Origin: Aquimarina agarilytica ZC1
GTDB lineage: Bacteria > Bacteroidota > Bacteroidia > Flavobacteriales > Flavobacteriaceae
DNA: 64,000 nt
Direction of reading: 5' to 3'
Assembly (NCBI RefSeq): GCF_000255455.1
Contig: NZ_JH621249.1
Coordinates: 121,024-185,023, forward strand
In this document: positions 62,469 to 64,000 of the stretch, one piece after another
Layout of the letters: every line of letters starts with the position of its first letter
Numbering within the stretch: position 1 is the stretch's first letter
Translations under genes and position numbers: made by a program
Notes under the pieces: generated by a model
Databases searched by the model: none
The model's input: only the letters and a program-made list of their open reading frames with translations
What the model was told of the DNA's origin: nothing

Positions 62469-63278
62469 ATGAAGATTAATTCAAAAAATATCCGAAGTAA
62501 TAATCGCATCACTACAGTTTTATTGTTAGCAGCAGGAACGGGAAGTCGTCTTTTACCGCTAACAAACGAATCTCCTAAATGTTTAACGCTCGTCAATGAA
62601 GTTTCTATATTAGAGAGGCTTGTTCAAAATTTAGCCACCAAAGGAATTAAAAAATTAGTGATAGTTACGGGACACCTAAGTGACTCTATAAAAGGTTTTT
62701 TGGGCGATAATTATAAAAATATTGCTATAAAATACATACATAGCCCTCTTTATAAAACAACAAATAATATATACTCTCTTTGGATGGCAAGAGAAATTAT
62801 GAAAGAGCCTTTTATTCTTATAGAAAGCGATTTAGTTTTTGATCCTTCTCTTTTGAATGAAATGATGTATCCAGATAGAATGGCTGTTGCTGGAATTAAG
62901 GATTGGATGAACGGAACTACTGTAACTATTGATAAATATGGAGGAATTTTAGGTTTTAAAAATAATACTCAGTTTAGTGAAGGTAGTATAAAATACAAAA
63001 CAGTTAATATATATAGCTTTTCTTTGGTTTCTTGGAGTCTGATTGCAGCAAGGCTTGATAAGCATATTCGGGAAGAAAAGGTAAATGGGTATTATGAAAC
63101 TGTTTTTGCTGAATTAGTAGATGAAAATCTTCTTTCATTAAAAGCTGTTTCTTTTGACGAAAAACCTTGGTACGAAATCGATACGTTGATAGATTTAAAG
63201 GAAGCAATTAAATTATTTCCTATAAAAAGATTACTTACAGAGATTAAAAAGATAAAGCCAAATTATGCAATTGAATAA
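62469..63278 (+). CDS. LicC-like nucleotidyltransferase (phosphocholine or phosphonate cytidylyltransferase type)
   Basis: 269 aa. NTP_transferase fold: TTVLLLAAGTGSRLLPLTNESPKCLT (nucleotide site with Lys), LVIVTGHLSDSI, KTTNNIYSLWMAREI, ILIESDLVFDP (metal-binding Asp) and a C-terminal WYEIDTLIDLKEA (second metal site). The pattern is that of LicC and of enzymes making CDP-aminoethylphosphonate-like products. It overlaps the CDP-alcohol transferase gene by 14 bp, so the activated headgroup is probably passed to that membrane enzyme. The precise substrate cannot be read from sequence. Confidence 0.75.
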   Translation: MKINSKNIRSNNRITTVLLLAAGTGSRLLPLTNESPKCLTLVNEVSILERLVQNLATKGIKKLVIVTGHLSDSIKGFLGDNYKNIAIKYIHSPLYKTTNNIYSLWMAREIMKEPFILIESDLVFDPSLLNEMMYPDRMAVAGIKDWMNGTTVTIDKYGGILGFKNNTQFSEGSIKYKTVNIYSFSLVSWSLIAARLDKHIREEKVNGYYETVFAELVDENLLSLKAVSFDEKPWYEIDTLIDLKEAIKLFPIKRLLTEIKKIKPNYAIE

Positions 63279-63939
63279 TAGTATTTCAGTGATAGAGGAT
63301 AACAATTTAAAAAAAAGAGATCCAGAAAGTCAATTAACCATGTTTAGTTTTATTTTTGATTTGCCCAATATAGTTACTTTGTTTGGGTTATTGAGCTCTT
63401 TGCTAGGTATTTATGCTGCTATTAAAGGGAGCCTTTATACAGCTGCTGTTTTTGGAGCATGGTCAGTGGTATTTGATTGGTTAGATGGCTTAGTTGCTAG
63501 TAAAATAAAAAATAGAACTGATGTACATAGAGCATTTGGAGCCCAATTAGATTCTTTGATTGATATGGTTAGTTTTGGTGTTCTACCAGCAATCATTCTA
63601 TTGAGTTATTCTAATTATAATCCTTGGTTTATACCAGGAGCGTTTGCCATTATTTCTGCTTGTGCTATTCGACTTAGTTATTTCAACATTTATGGGCTTA
63701 CTAATGGAAAGACATATACTGGATTGGCAGTCGATTATAATGGACTTATAGTGTCTTTATTCTTTTTAATTGAAAGTTTTTTTAATTCAGGTCCTTTGCC
63801 TGAAATACTATACATTCTTATGATACTTGTAGTTTATTTAAATTTATCGTCTATTCAAATTCCTAAGTTTCCAAAAACAATATTAATTGGTATCATTGTA
63901 TATGTAATATCACTAACTATTCTATTGGTCGGTATATAA
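63265..63939 (+). CDS. CDP-alcohol phosphatidyltransferase (PssA-like)
   Basis: 224 aa with about six hydrophobic segments. The catalytic signature is present: FDWLDGLVASKI...FGAQLDSLIDMVSFG, with the DxxDG and G-x3-D-x3-D parts; the usual Arg after DG-x2-A is a Ser (VAS), and the spacer is somewhat longer than in the classic motif. It would join a CDP-activated headgroup to a lipid alcohol or the reverse. The overlap with the cytidylyltransferase gene suggests a dedicated two-step head-group pathway, perhaps for phosphonolipid or an uncommon phospholipid (inference). Confidence 0.75.
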   Translation: MQLNNSISVIEDNNLKKRDPESQLTMFSFIFDLPNIVTLFGLLSSLLGIYAAIKGSLYTAAVFGAWSVVFDWLDGLVASKIKNRTDVHRAFGAQLDSLIDMVSFGVLPAIILLSYSNYNPWFIPGAFAIISACAIRLSYFNIYGLTNGKTYTGLAVDYNGLIVSLFFLIESFFNSGPLPEILYILMILVVYLNLSSIQIPKFPKTILIGIIVYVISLTILLVGI

Positions 63940-63955
63940 TGTTTTTAGAGCTAAG

Positions 63956-64000
63956 ATGGTAGCGGAACTTCGAAAAAAGTCATTGCCTATTGATCAAAAT
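63956..64000 (+). CDS. start of a further gene, cut by the window end
   Basis: ATG 63956 opens a frame MVAELRKKSLPIDQN that runs to the last base, 16 bp after the previous stop. Too short to identify; probably the next member of the lipid headgroup cluster. Confidence 0.35.
   Translation, partial: MVAELRKKSLPIDQN

Overview
The window looks like chromosomal DNA of a marine Flavobacteriaceae-type bacterium (Bacteroidota). It is AT-rich, two of the readable promoters carry the Bacteroidota-type TAnnTTTG -7 box, and many products belong to Bacteroidota families: HYC_CC_PP-like and DUF6660-like leader-gene proteins, a CzcA-TolC fusion, an HMA-AraC regulator, DUF3347 and DUF3703. No tRNA, rRNA or CRISPR array was found. 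All function calls come from reading motifs by eye; no database search was run.

Layout. (1) 2-4592, plus strand: a tightly packed run of small membrane, coiled-coil and peptidoglycan-active proteins (two peptidoglycan-binding proteins, a holin-like protein, a spanin-like overlapping pair, a glucosaminidase, an M15-like peptidase). It resembles the lysis/entry end of a prophage whose capsid genes would lie left of the window. (2) 4637-10690, minus strand: a complete four-gene SMC-type Wadjet anti-plasmid system (jetA-jetB-jetC-jetD). (3) 10906-26618: a copper/silver resistance cluster with an RND pump, TolC, HMA-AraC regulator, a multicopper oxidase fused to a beta-barrel, a Cys-rich copper-storage protein, CopA ATPase, DUF305 and a CusB adaptor. 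(4) 26618-28222: an unfamiliar CPCC/Toprim protein coupled to the end of that cluster. (5) 28239-37170: a Zn/Cd/Co cluster with DUF6660, CzcA-TolC fusion, CzcB, a Fur-family regulator, DUF3703 and a CadA ATPase. Two copies of TGCAC-N4-GTTGCA sit over the -33 position of its two promoters. (6) About 37.26-52.9 kb: an apparent integrative element with tyrosine integrase, an unknown protein, an excisionase-like protein and a Rep gene broken or recoded by a -1 shift. Its cargo is a red-light signalling island: bacteriophytochrome, receiver, heme oxygenase, a CheB-CheR-PAS kinase, several stand-alone receivers and a hybrid kinase. (7) 53-64 kb: more ordinary chromosome with GH29 fucosidase, HipBA, PAP2, M18 aminopeptidase, DUF2891-Nramp, debris (truncated PD40 gene, group-II-intron-like tail, perfect inverted repeat), and a cytidylyltransferase plus CDP-alcohol transferase pair.

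The most striking sequence-level signal is a palindrome, CGCTTTCGCGAAAGCG or near variants, which occurs ten times between 8.1 and 36.4 kb and which I did not find elsewhere. In coding regions it is mostly read in frame as SAFAKA. A second dispersed 39-bp repeat is read in frame twice as a (S/N)AEVY(A/T)ER-type peptide. These repeats give regions 2-5 a common genomic signature that the phytochrome element and the 53-64 kb segment lack, which suggests a composite, transferred island.

How the parts work together: the two metal clusters divide the work between periplasmic oxidation and storage, cytosolic export by P-type ATPases, and export across the outer membrane by RND pumps. In the phytochrome island, heme oxygenase supplies biliverdin to the phytochrome, whose kinase and receivers probably feed a phosphorelay with the CheBR-type kinase and the small receivers. 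Wadjet would be expected to act against small circular DNA, and it sits about 40 kb from a Rep-carrying element in the same window.
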